Assembly (NCBI RefSeq): GCF_042652345.1
Contig: NZ_JBHSJJ010000010.1
Coordinates: 1-64,000, forward strand
Direction of reading: 5' to 3'
Length of the DNA stretch: 64,000 nucleotides
Source: Negadavirga shengliensis
GTDB taxonomy: Bacteria; Bacteroidota; Bacteroidia; Cytophagales; Cyclobacteriaceae
Shown: in pieces, positions 17,352 to 26,414 of the stretch
Layout: each line of letters starts with the position of its first letter
How positions within the stretch are numbered: position 1 is the stretch's first letter
Translations under genes and position numbers: made by a program
Notes under the pieces: generated by a model
What the model saw: only the letters and a program-made list of their open reading frames with translations
What the model was told of the DNA's origin: nothing
Database searches by the model: none

Positions 17352-18515
17352 ATGAAAAACATGAACAGAAGAGCCTGGTTAAAAACCAGTGCCTTGGGAC
17401 TAGGCTCCATGAGCCTAATCCTTGATCCCTTACGGGCTGCCCCTGTCTCCCCCGGCAAAAAATGGGACAAGGAAAGCACTTTATGGGAAATCAACCCGCT
17501 TTACAATGAGGTCAAGATGAAAGCCCGCCTGCTGGCCAATGAAAACCCGTTTGGACCTTCTGCCCAGGTACAAAAAGCCATTTCAGATGCCATCAGCTCA
17601 GGAAACAGGTATGGACATGGTGATGCCGCTTATTTGATAAGTATGCTGGCAGAAAAAGAAGGCGTAAAACCAGAAAACATCATGCTTGGACCAGGATCTA
17701 CGGATCTTCTGGAGAAAACTGCCATCGTTTTATGTAAAAACGGCGGGAATGTGGTATCGGCAGATCCCTCATATATGTCCTTGGTAAACACCGCAAAAGC
17801 CATTGGCGGCGAATGGAAGCCAGTACCTTTGAAACCGGATCATTCCCATGATTTACAGGAAATGGATGCTGCGATAGACAGTGACACAAAACTCATCTAT
17901 GTATGCAACCCCAATAACCCGATGGGGGCCATTACGGAAGCCAAACAACTTGAAAATTTCTGTAAAACTGCCTCAAAGAAAGCCCCTGTTTTCATAGATG
18001 AGGCTTATCTGGAGTTTATGGATGACCCTGAAGCCAACACCATGGCACCCCTGGTGGCCCAAGGCCATGATGTGATGATCGCCAGGACCTTTTCCAAAAT
18101 CCACGGCATGGCCGGACTACGGGTCGGCTATCTGGTAGCCACCGAAGAAAGGATCAATTCCATAACCAGTATGGTAAGGGGAACCATGGGACTGTGTGTA
18201 ACCTCTCTGAAAGGTGCTATCGCCAGCATTCAAGATAAGGAATTTGTGGATTCATGCAGAAAATGGAACAAGGAGTCAAGGGAATTCACCTCGGAAAAAA
18301 TAAGAGGTATGGGCTTCAAAGAAGTTCCTTCCCATACCAGTTTTATGATTTTCCCCATTGCCCATGAAGGCAAGAGTTTTGCTAAAAAAATGATGGATCA
18401 GGGGGTGGGCATCAGGGTCTACTCCATTGCAGACAGCCCCTGGTGCAGAGTAAGCATGGGAACCATGGATGAAATGAAAACCTTCATTGATGCATTGAAA
18501 ACCGCAACCGCATAA
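17352..18515 (+). CDS. Tat-exported HisC-like PLP aminotransferase 1
   Basis: A 387-residue fold-type I PLP enzyme of the histidinol-phosphate aminotransferase/CobD-like group. The ATG at 17352 gives a Tat signal (NRRAWLKTSALGLG, then a hydrophobic stretch and likely cleavage near LRAAP); the in-frame ATG at 17298 lies in AT-rich leader and is less likely. PLP-site motifs are intact: ANENPFGPS, the phosphate-binding GPGSTDLLE, CNPNNPMG, the aspartate in FIDEAYLEF, and the Schiff-base lysine in ARTFSKIHGMAGLRVGY; the C-terminal arginine region (WCRVSMGTM) is present. True HisC works in the cytoplasm without a signal, so this is probably not histidine biosynthesis. Export of a folded, cofactor-loaded enzyme fits Tat. 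It begins a plus-strand pair with the AEC permease gene. Confidence 0.9.
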   Translation: MKNMNRRAWLKTSALGLGSMSLILDPLRAAPVSPGKKWDKESTLWEINPLYNEVKMKARLLANENPFGPSAQVQKAISDAISSGNRYGHGDAAYLISMLAEKEGVKPENIMLGPGSTDLLEKTAIVLCKNGGNVVSADPSYMSLVNTAKAIGGEWKPVPLKPDHSHDLQEMDAAIDSDTKLIYVCNPNNPMGAITEAKQLENFCKTASKKAPVFIDEAYLEFMDDPEANTMAPLVAQGHDVMIARTFSKIHGMAGLRVGYLVATEERINSITSMVRGTMGLCVTSLKGAIASIQDKEFVDSCRKWNKESREFTSEKIRGMGFKEVPSHTSFMIFPIAHEGKSFAKKMMDQGVGIRVYSIADSPWCRVSMGTMDEMKTFIDALKTATA

Positions 18516-18545
18516 TCATCACCGGCCTTTTGACAGTAAGCCCAA

Positions 18546-18556
18546 TTAACCTGTTT
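18546..18556 (+). promoter_or_regulatory. Possible third copy of the shared motif
   Basis: TTAACCTGTTT differs by one base from the TTAACCTATTT found before the first aminotransferase gene and before SusC. It lies 31 bases before the AEC permease start. The second motif of the pair is not clear here. Confidence 0.25.
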
Positions 18557-18587
18557 GTATTAGCCACTAATAAACAGATTATTTCCT

Positions 18588-19706
18588 ATGAACTTAGCTG
18601 TCCAAAAGACCCTGTCTTTGCTATTGCTATTGGTTATCGGGTTTTTATTGAGGAAAAAACTTAAAGATCCCGCACAACAAAAAGGATTAAAGGTTTTGAT
18701 CCTGACCGTAGCCTTACCCGCCATCATATTTGTAGCCCTTCTGAAAGCTGAAATAGAAGTAGATTTACTGATATTGCCGATCACGGCCATTGCCTTCAAT
18801 GTTCTTCTTTATTTTATTCTCAAATATACCTTACCTCTGTTTGGCATTGAGAGGGCAAGCAGCACCTACAGAACTTACCTTTTACTGTTTCCTTCCCTCG
18901 CACCGGGGTTGTCCTGTTTCCCTTTTCTGATAGAATATTTGGGGGATGATGCTTTGGCATGGGGTGCTTTGGCAGATATAGGCAACAAGGTCTTTGTTCT
19001 CATTATCGCTTATATGATTGCCATCAAATGGTATTTTCAGCTTAACCAACATATCAGGACAGGGAATGGAGAAAAAATAAAATCTCTCATGATCAGCTTG
19101 ATAAATGAACCTATCAATATCGTTATCATTTTGGCACTTCTTCTCATCAGCCTGGATGTCCATCTGGACACCCTGCCTGAATTTGTTTCATCAGCCATCA
19201 TCACGCTCAGCAACCTTATGACACCACTTGTGTTGATTTTCATAGGCGTTGGTGTGGTTTTCAATTGGAAACAGATCAGAAAAATAGCAGGCTTGTTGAT
19301 GGTCAGGTCAGGTCTCACGTTCCTGTTAAGCGGCCTCACCCTGATTTTTGCACCACCGCTGTCCTATCCAGCCATTATGGTGCTGGTGGTTTTTCCACAA
19401 AGTGCCATCAGCTTCTGGCCATTTGCACACATGGCTTCCATTACCGTCTTGGAACAAAACCAAGAATCCCGTCACAACAGAAAGACTTTTGATATGGAAC
19501 TGGCGCTCAATATACTGGCCATATCCCTGCCCTTTTCCATATTGATCATGCTGATTGTATTCTCATTCGGGGAGTTCTTTGCCTCGTCCTCAAGTTTGCT
19601 CATTATAGGACTGGCCATGGTAGGGCTGGGGATCATCAAACCATTGTTACAGTGGTTCCATATCATCGACTACAAACCGGTCCTGGAAAAAGAACCGCAC
19701 CAATAA
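18588..19706 (+). CDS. AEC family (auxin efflux carrier-like) permease
   Basis: A 372-residue inner-membrane protein with about ten predicted hydrophobic segments, starting MNLAVQKTLSLLLLLVIGFLL and repeating in two halves as in the AEC/BASS-related transporter family. The family pattern of a first segment with a conserved proline (LPAIIFVALLK) and a later re-entrant-like stretch (PSLAPGLSCFPFLIEYLG) is visible. Known members move malate, malonate, auxin or other carboxylates, so a 2-oxo acid produced by the neighbouring aminotransferases is a plausible substrate; this is inference. It is 72 bases downstream of the first aminotransferase gene, convergent with the second one, and has its own terminator. 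Confidence 0.85.
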   Translation: MNLAVQKTLSLLLLLVIGFLLRKKLKDPAQQKGLKVLILTVALPAIIFVALLKAEIEVDLLILPITAIAFNVLLYFILKYTLPLFGIERASSTYRTYLLLFPSLAPGLSCFPFLIEYLGDDALAWGALADIGNKVFVLIIAYMIAIKWYFQLNQHIRTGNGEKIKSLMISLINEPINIVIILALLLISLDVHLDTLPEFVSSAIITLSNLMTPLVLIFIGVGVVFNWKQIRKIAGLLMVRSGLTFLLSGLTLIFAPPLSYPAIMVLVVFPQSAISFWPFAHMASITVLEQNQESRHNRKTFDMELALNILAISLPFSILIMLIVFSFGEFFASSSSLLIIGLAMVGLGIIKPLLQWFHIIDYKPVLEKEPHQ

Positions 19707-19778
19707 CAGATTATTAAAAGATAATAACCACTGACGACCGATCTATACGTGATCAGATGAACTCCGACAAAGGGAAAG

Positions 19779-19807
19779 CAGCAATTCGTGTGGGTTGCTG
19801 TTTTTTT
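19779..19807 (+). terminator. Terminator after AEC permease gene
   Basis: Six-base core arms CAGCAA (19779-19784) and TTGCTG (19795-19800), extended by A-T pairs, are followed by seven T residues. Confidence 0.75.
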
Positions 19808-19889
19808 GTTTTTCTGTTTACACAGTTTACACAAACGACACAATTGGTTCAGCCCGGTTAATCCTAAAAACTCACCTGCTTATTTATAG

Positions 19890-19929
19890 CAAAAAAAGGC
19901 AGCATAACCATATATTGACCATGCTGCCT
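19890..19929 (-). terminator. Terminator after second aminotransferase gene
   Basis: Perfect nine-base arms AGGCAGCAT (19897-19905) and ATGCTGCCT (19921-19929), followed on the minus strand by TTTTTTGC. It sits 30 bases after the second HisC-like gene's stop. Confidence 0.85.
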
Positions 19930-19959
19930 CTAAGGTTCCTATTTATTCTTATCGGGCTG

Positions 19960-21114
19960 TCATGTTTTGTTGATTTTATTCCCCGCCACTTGCTTGAAGG
20001 CAAGCCCGAATTTTTCGAGGTCTTTCATATGGCCCATGCTCACCCTGCAGTAGTCTTTTCCTGCTATATTCCAGGTCTTGATAGACACCCCCTTGACCAA
20101 CATTTTCTTTCTGAAATCATCACCATCCATGGCAATGGGAAACAGGATGAAATTGGTATGGGAAGGGAAATAATCATATCCCATTTCAGAAAGCAAATCA
20201 TATACATACTGTTTGCCTTCGTTGTTTTTCTCCACCGAGTATCTGATAAAATCATAATCGACCAAGCTTGCAGCAGCTGCATTCATTGAAGGCCCGCTGA
20301 GGGTGTTTCTAGGGCCTTCTTTGGCCAGCTGCCGGATGATATCGGGCTGGGCAATGCAGTAGCCAACCCGCAGGCCAGCAAACGCATGTACCTTTGAGAA
20401 AGTCCTGGCGACAATTACATTTGCTCCTTTTTTTATGCAGGAAGTGACAGTAGAACCTTTTGGATCATCCATATAATCCCAATACGCCTCATCGACAAAT
20501 ACAGGAACTTTAGACGAAACGGTATCACAAAAACTGATGATCTCTTTGCCTTCTATGATTTTGCCTGTGGGGTTATTCGGATTGCACATGTATACCAAAG
20601 AAATGTCGCTTTTTACTTTGGATTCCATGGTATCCAAATCGTGGTCAAAGGATTTATCCAACGGAATTTTTACCCACGTGGACCCCATCATTTCCGCAGA
20701 CCTGATCAGGGAGGTATAGGTGGGATCTGCCGCCAATATCTTGCCGGATTTTCCTCCAAAAACCCTTGCCCCTGCATTCAACAGTTCACTTGATCCAGCG
20801 CCTATTAATATATGATCCTCACTCACGCCTTCTTCTTTAGCGATCACAGATATCAGTTCTTTCCTGTACTTTTGGGGGTAAAGAAAAGCATCTTCAACAG
20901 CTTCCTTTAAGGCCCTCTTGGCTGCTGAAGACGGTCCAAAGGGGTTTTCATTGGAAGACAGCCTTGCCACGATCTCCTCTTTCCTCCCGTCGCCGGATTT
21001 AAATATGCCAATTTTTTTTTCAGCCATCCCGCTGTGAGGATAGCCCAAACTTGCCAAACCGGCGGTCATCGTCATGCCGGTTTTCAGCCAGTTTCTTCTG
21101 CTAATTTTTGTCAT
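19960..21114 (-). CDS. Tat-exported HisC-like PLP aminotransferase 2
   Basis: A 384-residue paralogue of the enzyme at 17352, with a shared core: SNENPFGPS, the phosphate-loop GAGSSELLN, CNPNNPTGKI, FVDEAYWDYMDD and the lysine motif ARTFSKVHAFAGLRVGY. The N-terminus is a Tat signal (SRRNWLKTGMTMTAGLA) with likely cleavage at GMA-E near residue 31. The two copies differ throughout, so the duplication is not recent and specificities may differ. It lies 155 bases downstream of the SusC-SusD-lipoprotein genes on the same strand with no obvious terminator between, so it may be the last gene of that operon. This connects the aminotransferases to the importer. Confidence 0.9.
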   Translation of the reverse strand: MTKISRRNWLKTGMTMTAGLASLGYPHSGMAEKKIGIFKSGDGRKEEIVARLSSNENPFGPSSAAKRALKEAVEDAFLYPQKYRKELISVIAKEEGVSEDHILIGAGSSELLNAGARVFGGKSGKILAADPTYTSLIRSAEMMGSTWVKIPLDKSFDHDLDTMESKVKSDISLVYMCNPNNPTGKIIEGKEIISFCDTVSSKVPVFVDEAYWDYMDDPKGSTVTSCIKKGANVIVARTFSKVHAFAGLRVGYCIAQPDIIRQLAKEGPRNTLSGPSMNAAAASLVDYDFIRYSVEKNNEGKQYVYDLLSEMGYDYFPSHTNFILFPIAMDGDDFRKKMLVKGVSIKTWNIAGKDYCRVSMGHMKDLEKFGLAFKQVAGNKINKT

Positions 21115-21268
21115 GGTATTTCTCTTTGTGGTTAAAATGAATATATTCCTTAATCAAAAAGGGATGTTCTGCAAACGGCATCCTCCCCCAGGATTTTCAT
21201 GAAAACGAAAATTTAAGAGGTCCGGTAAAATACCTTTCACAAAACATCCCGCTTATTATACCTTGGAT

Positions 21269-21703
21269 CTATTTCACCCTCACACTGTGGTATTTTCTAA
21301 ACGCCACATTATTATGTGTTCCGGCAAATTCAAGCCTGACCTGATTCCCTGAACCCGGAGAATCCAATCCCAGATCAGACCAAGCCTTCTGGAACATGAT
21401 CTTTCCGGCAGTGTCAGTAACCAAGGCGCCTACCTCTTCCATATGATTGATAAAAACTTTGATTTCCAGCCCGGAAAGCGGGATAGAGTCAATACCTACC
21501 TTATGATCCAATATTCCCGTTTTATCCAGTTCCAGAAATGTGCCTACAACCTCAACAGCTGAAGCACCGTCAAATTCGGCTCCCTCTATGATTATCAATA
21601 CCGGAGCCGCCGCATTGGGCGTAGCCAACTCATCCGCATCCACGCAGCTTAGCAATGACAATGTCATCACCCAAAGACTTATTTTACTTATGATTGTGTT
21701 CAT
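21269..21703 (-). CDS. Small lipoprotein downstream of SusD
   Basis: A 144-residue lipoprotein of unknown function with signal and lipobox LLSC (Cys20). The mature part is predicted all-beta (PVLIIIEGAEFDGASAVEVV, LEIKVFINHMEEVG, VRLEFAGTHNN), suggesting an immunoglobulin-like sandwich. It occupies the same operon position as the unrelated-looking 141-residue lipoprotein after the third SusD. Such small surface lipoproteins commonly act as accessory ligand binders in SusC/SusD systems. It lies 55 bases after the SusD stop. Confidence 0.75.
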   Translation of the reverse strand: MNTIISKISLWVMTLSLLSCVDADELATPNAAAPVLIIIEGAEFDGASAVEVVGTFLELDKTGILDHKVGIDSIPLSGLEIKVFINHMEEVGALVTDTAGKIMFQKAWSDLGLDSPGSGNQVRLEFAGTHNNVAFRKYHSVRVK

Positions 21704-21758
21704 GTTTTCATAAAGATCTAAACGTCAACATTATACTTGTTCCAAAAAAGCAGCATCA

Positions 21759-23219
21759 TTATTCCGCCCACCACAGCCTGGTTCTCATATTGTCTCCTCC
21801 ATTTAATAATTGTATGCCGCCTTCGAGATTAGACATGTTCAAGGAATACTCTGAAGGGGGGTACTCGATTCTGGTAGGCAACACGCCGTTATTCACAAAT
21901 ATGGAACCCGGATGCGGCGCGGGCATCACCGGGAAACCCGTCCTTCGGTATTCCGTCCAAGCCTCTATCCCCTGGCCAAAAAGAGCTATCCATTTCTGGG
22001 TCATGATGGTCTCCTTGTCTATCAGCCCCAATCTTGACATATAATCCGAAGGCATGTTCAACCCATGTTGCTGAAAGGAGGCGTTGATGGCATTCTGCAG
22101 CAATTCTAAATGATCACCCTGTATATCCCCATCATAGGCAGCTTCCGCAAGGATAAACAGTAGTTCCGAATAAGTCATCAGTATGCTGGGAGCTTCCGGA
22201 TCGAGAAACTTTTGCCCAATTGTCGATGCGGATATGGTAGAAGCGGCCGCGTCCGTTAAACCATTTGGCAAACCTGCGTAGGTACCATTGGCCAATGGCA
22301 GGGCATAAACGCGTATCCTCTCATCATCCAGTTCCAAAAGTTTATTGATCAAAGTAGAACTGATATTCCAGTCAGAACGGGTAGAAAATACATCAAACAT
22401 CTGATTCCGGCTTCCGATCACATTGACATGCCGGAGCTGTGCGAAATCTTCATTGCCGGTAAAAACAGGATACTGGCCAGGATCTCCCAATATTTCCTGC
22501 ATGATTGCTCTTGATTCATCAGGTTTTTTGGCGGCCTGCCTGTTTGCCAGTTTCAGCCTCAGTGAGTTTGCAAACTTTTTCCACCTCAATACATCCCCCT
22601 CAAACATGATGTCCCCCTCTATTGCCGGTCCTCCTACTACCAGTTTTTCATTGGCAAGCCGGAGGTCGGCCATCAACCCCATGTATATTTCTTCCATGGA
22701 ATCGTACTTGGGGGAATTGATGGATTCGTCGGCGGTTCCGCGAAGGGCCTCCGAATAAGGCACCGGACCAAAAACATCTGTCAAATAAGAAAAGGTAAAG
22801 GCTTTCATGGTCAGCGCTACACCTTCAAAGTTTCTGTTTTCGAAGTCTCCCCCGGGGCCAGCAAGTTGCAGGATGCTTTCCAAATTGATCAGGGAACTGT
22901 TGTACAAGTTATCCCAGGTTCCTGAAGAAACCGTAATGGGAATTTCATAGGTATCGCCCTCCGCATTGATATAAATGTTTCTGGCCAGATGCTGTATCCA
23001 ACACATGGCGGCATCTATATTGAGACGTTGGTAGCGGTTACTGTGACCCCAATACCGGTCCACCGACACCTGTATGGCGTTCGGCAACAACAAAGTCGGC
23101 GCGATGGTAACCGGATTGTTGGGGTCAGTGTTGATTTCCTCAAACTCTTCGGTACAGGAACTGGCAACCAGGCCAATTCCTAACAGGAATATAAAATGGA
23201 GTAATTTTAAGCTTTTCAT
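21759..23219 (-). CDS. SusD-like lipoprotein (SusD/RagB group 2)
   Basis: A 486-residue SusD-like protein, paralogous in type to the one at 34151 and different from the longer RagB type at 4107. Start at 23219 gives MKSLKLLHFIFLLGIGLV and lipobox ASSC; two further codons upstream also begin with ATG. Group-2 features include EEINTDPNNPVTIAPTLLLPN after the Cys and DIQGDHLELLQNAINASF and WTEYRRTGFPVM near the C-terminus. It would cap the SusC barrel encoded just upstream, 30 bases away. Group-2 members are often linked to peptide or small-molecule uptake rather than polysaccharides; here this fits the neighbouring aminotransferases but is not proven. Confidence 0.93.
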   Translation of the reverse strand: MKSLKLLHFIFLLGIGLVASSCTEEFEEINTDPNNPVTIAPTLLLPNAIQVSVDRYWGHSNRYQRLNIDAAMCWIQHLARNIYINAEGDTYEIPITVSSGTWDNLYNSSLINLESILQLAGPGGDFENRNFEGVALTMKAFTFSYLTDVFGPVPYSEALRGTADESINSPKYDSMEEIYMGLMADLRLANEKLVVGGPAIEGDIMFEGDVLRWKKFANSLRLKLANRQAAKKPDESRAIMQEILGDPGQYPVFTGNEDFAQLRHVNVIGSRNQMFDVFSTRSDWNISSTLINKLLELDDERIRVYALPLANGTYAGLPNGLTDAAASTISASTIGQKFLDPEAPSILMTYSELLFILAEAAYDGDIQGDHLELLQNAINASFQQHGLNMPSDYMSRLGLIDKETIMTQKWIALFGQGIEAWTEYRRTGFPVMPAPHPGSIFVNNGVLPTRIEYPPSEYSLNMSNLEGGIQLLNGGDNMRTRLWWAE

Positions 23220-23249
23220 AATCAATGATTTACCTATTTGAAATGAATT

Positions 23250-26200
23250 TTAGAAGGTTACATTGAGGTTAAAACCTACGTTTCTGGTGGAAGGCATTTC
23301 GCCGGAGGCAAAGCCTTGGGCATTGCCGCCTTTCATATCCACTTCAGGGTCCATATGGGGATGGTTTCGGAACAGCATGGCCAGGTTTCTTCCTACCAGT
23401 GACAACCGCGCTCCCTGGATGAAACTGTTGGACAACAAAGATTGTGGAAGACTGTAACCAAAAGTCACTTCCCGAAGTTTGACAAATGACCCGTCAAAAA
23501 TCCCTGCCTCATGATAGGTCCTTGGGTTTTGGGCATTCCAAAAGGCCTGGACATCCACTATCACATCGTTCGGAACATAGACGGGGTTTTCGCCAGAGCC
23601 TATATTTTTCACACCTTTACCGATCACTCCTTCTTCCCGGCCGATGGCTGTTTCCGCGTACTGCCCGGTCTTTCTGGCAAGTCCGGTGCCCACATCAAAG
23701 ATGTCCCCGCCCATGCGAACGTCCACGAGGAAACCCAAACTTAGGCCTCTGTAAGCGAACGTATTTGACACACCTCCGATCCAATCCGGCTGGATATTCC
23801 CCAAGGCAAAGGTCCCCGGTTCAAGCTGTGGCAAACCGTTGCTGTATACTATTTCGCCTTCGGGAGATCGCAGATACCTTCTGCCATAGAGTGTGCCATA
23901 CGGCTCGCCCACCCTTGCTTCAGAAGTAAGGCTGTTCTGACTGCCAAGTGTGTAATTTTCCAAACCCTCAGCCAGTTCCACTACCAGGTTTCTGTTCCGG
24001 GCAAAATTGAAGGCCATATCCCAGCTGAGTCCACCCTGGTTTTGTAAAGGAGAAGCTGTAAGCATCATTTCAACCCCGCGGTTGGTAATTCTGCCGGCAT
24101 TGAGTATTTGGCTGTCATAGCCGGATGCCTTGGATATGGCCACGGCCAGGATTTGATTCGTCGTGGATTGATGGTAATAAGTGAAATCCAGACCGATCCT
24201 TCCGTTAAGAAAGCGCAAGTCCAGTCCTATTTCCTGGCCAGTAGTTATTTCCGGCTTCAGATTCCTGTTGGCAATTTCACTGGATTCAGCATACGTGGGG
24301 GTTGTCCCAGCCCATAGGCCCTGCGAAACAAACACCTGGTTGAGCATGTACGGGTCCGCGTCATTGCCTACCTGGGCCAAGCTGGCCCTGACCTTCGCAA
24401 ATGAAAGGAAACCGCTCTGGATATCCAGCAAGTCGGTGACCACTGCGCTGAGCGCTACGGACGGATAAAAGAAGGAGTTGGCATCGACTGGTAAGGTGCT
24501 TGACCAGTCATTTCTCCCCGTGATGTCCAAAAACAGAGAGTTGTTATATCCTATCTGCGCTGCCCCAAAAACGCTGTTGACCACTTGTTTTGTGATTTCA
24601 CTTGAGGGTATGACCGGGCTGGCATAATTTCCAAGGTTATAAAGTCCATCTATTGTCAGTTCCCTGACATTGACTTCATTCATCCTGAAATTATTGGTTC
24701 TGTTGATACCGCCTCCCTGTACATTAAAAGACAGCCCGTTGTTAAGCGATTTGTTATAACTGAGGATGAAATCACTGTTCGTTTCCTGGCCACTGATCAC
24801 CGACTCCGTGAAGCCTCCCAGTATTTTCACAAAGTTTTTTGTCCTTTCCACATTGGTCACGTTGGTTCTGGTATCCGTCCAATAGTCGGTACCGGACCTG
24901 ACCATCAGGCTCAGGTTATCCGTGAATTTATAGGTAGCCGCTATGTTGCCCACCAACCTGTCCTTTTCGTTGGCATTGAAATACCTGTCCTGCAGAAAAT
25001 AGGGGTTTGAAAAGTATTCATGCTGCCAGTTGGCGTATGGATAATCGTCCCCGGGACGGAAAGTCTGCCGGTGGGTATCATAGTACTGTTGCCAGTTTTT
25101 CAGTTTATCAAAGTCAGTATGCCGATGCGCCCAGATAAAATCAGAGCTGGAGGTAAACCTTCTGTTATCTGAACCTGACTTTAGGTATTCGGCACTGACA
25201 GTGACATTCAGTTGGGAGGTAAAGTTATAGCCGGCATTCAACTTAAAGTTGTTTCGGTAGTAATTGTTGTTGTACATGATGCTGGTTTGGTCCAGCCTTC
25301 CCATGGACAACCTGAAATTACCGTCTTCGTTACCGCCGGAAACGGCGACGTTGTTGGACATCGTTCTGCCCGTTTCCCAAAATTGCTCCCAGTTGTCCGG
25401 TTGCGGCAAAAGTGGAGTTCTTTCAGGCGCAGAGTACCACAGCGGCACCATTCTGCCGTCCATAGGCGCCCCCCAGCTTTCATCCACACCGGCTGTCCCC
25501 CGTATACCGTCCGCATCGAAGCCGTTCCTGCCATCCACATACCAGGTGCGGTAGCCTATACCTCCACCATAGGTGTTCTGGAAACCCGGCTTGATCAAGG
25601 GTCTGTCAAAAGTCATGTTCGAATTGATCTCCACACCTATGCCTTTGGCACCTGATCCGTCTTTGGTGGTCACCATAATCACCCCATTAGCCGCTCTCGA
25701 CCCGTAGAGGGCGGCCGCAGTGGCTCCTTTGAGCACATTGATCTCTTTGATGTTATCGGGATTGATTTCTGAAAGTCCCCCTCCGTATCTTCTGTCCGCA
25801 GTTTGCTCCAAGGGCACGCCGTCCAGTACAATCAACGGCTGGTTATTGCCTGCTACAGAGGAGGAACCCCGAATCACGATATGGGAGCCACTTCCGGGCA
25901 TAGCATTGCTGTTAATCTGTACTCCGGCGATCCGGCCGGAAAGATTGTTGGCAATGTTGGGTTGGCGGGCATCAGCTATCCGGCTACCCTCGACCGCCTG
26001 CGTAGCGTAGCCTAACGCCTTCTTTTCCCGCTCCATCCCAAAAGCGGTCACTACTATCTCTGCCAGTGACGTCTCGTCGGGATCGAGCGTCACCGTGACC
26101 GCATTTTGATTGTCTACTTTGATTTCCTTTTTATTGTACCCTATAAAAGAAACTTCGAGGATGTTTTCTGTCCCCGACAGGGTAACTGCAAATTCTCCGT

Positions 26201-26414
26201 TGACATCGGTGGCCGCTCCCTTAAAAGTCCCTTTCACCAATATACTTGCACCGGGAATGGGCTGCTTGTTTTCATCAATTACCGTTCCTGTTACCGATCG
26301 GTCCTGACCAAATAACGGGTTGACAAATAAAGACCCCAAAAGGACCGTCAACCCGAGAAAGAAAGCCCAAAAACGCAGCTTCCCTCCTCCTGAGTGAGTA
26401 AATGTGTTCATCAT
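23250..26414 (-). CDS. SusC/RagA TonB-dependent receptor
   Basis: A 1054-residue SusC-type importer. A signal peptide (FWAFFLGLTVLLGSLF, cleavage near LFGQ) is followed by a carboxypeptidase-regulatory-like domain (SVTGTVIDENKQPIPGAS), plug (NIANNLSGRIAGVQINS, QPLIVLDGVPLEQ) and a barrel ending GFNLNVTF. It heads a minus-strand operon of SusC, SusD, a small lipoprotein and probably the second Tat-exported aminotransferase. The start at 26414 or 26411 is the first to give the signal peptide. An upstream stretch with the shared TTAACCTATTT element lies about 440-500 bases away, so the 5' leader would be long. Confidence 0.95.
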   Translation of the reverse strand: MMNTFTHSGGGKLRFWAFFLGLTVLLGSLFVNPLFGQDRSVTGTVIDENKQPIPGASILVKGTFKGAATDVNGEFAVTLSGTENILEVSFIGYNKKEIKVDNQNAVTVTLDPDETSLAEIVVTAFGMEREKKALGYATQAVEGSRIADARQPNIANNLSGRIAGVQINSNAMPGSGSHIVIRGSSSVAGNNQPLIVLDGVPLEQTADRRYGGGLSEINPDNIKEINVLKGATAAALYGSRAANGVIMVTTKDGSGAKGIGVEINSNMTFDRPLIKPGFQNTYGGGIGYRTWYVDGRNGFDADGIRGTAGVDESWGAPMDGRMVPLWYSAPERTPLLPQPDNWEQFWETGRTMSNNVAVSGGNEDGNFRLSMGRLDQTSIMYNNNYYRNNFKLNAGYNFTSQLNVTVSAEYLKSGSDNRRFTSSSDFIWAHRHTDFDKLKNWQQYYDTHRQTFRPGDDYPYANWQHEYFSNPYFLQDRYFNANEKDRLVGNIAATYKFTDNLSLMVRSGTDYWTDTRTNVTNVERTKNFVKILGGFTESVISGQETNSDFILSYNKSLNNGLSFNVQGGGINRTNNFRMNEVNVRELTIDGLYNLGNYASPVIPSSEITKQVVNSVFGAAQIGYNNSLFLDITGRNDWSSTLPVDANSFFYPSVALSAVVTDLLDIQSGFLSFAKVRASLAQVGNDADPYMLNQVFVSQGLWAGTTPTYAESSEIANRNLKPEITTGQEIGLDLRFLNGRIGLDFTYYHQSTTNQILAVAISKASGYDSQILNAGRITNRGVEMMLTASPLQNQGGLSWDMAFNFARNRNLVVELAEGLENYTLGSQNSLTSEARVGEPYGTLYGRRYLRSPEGEIVYSNGLPQLEPGTFALGNIQPDWIGGVSNTFAYRGLSLGFLVDVRMGGDIFDVGTGLARKTGQYAETAIGREEGVIGKGVKNIGSGENPVYVPNDVIVDVQAFWNAQNPRTYHEAGIFDGSFVKLREVTFGYSLPQSLLSNSFIQGARLSLVGRNLAMLFRNHPHMDPEVDMKGGNAQGFASGEMPSTRNVGFNLNVTF

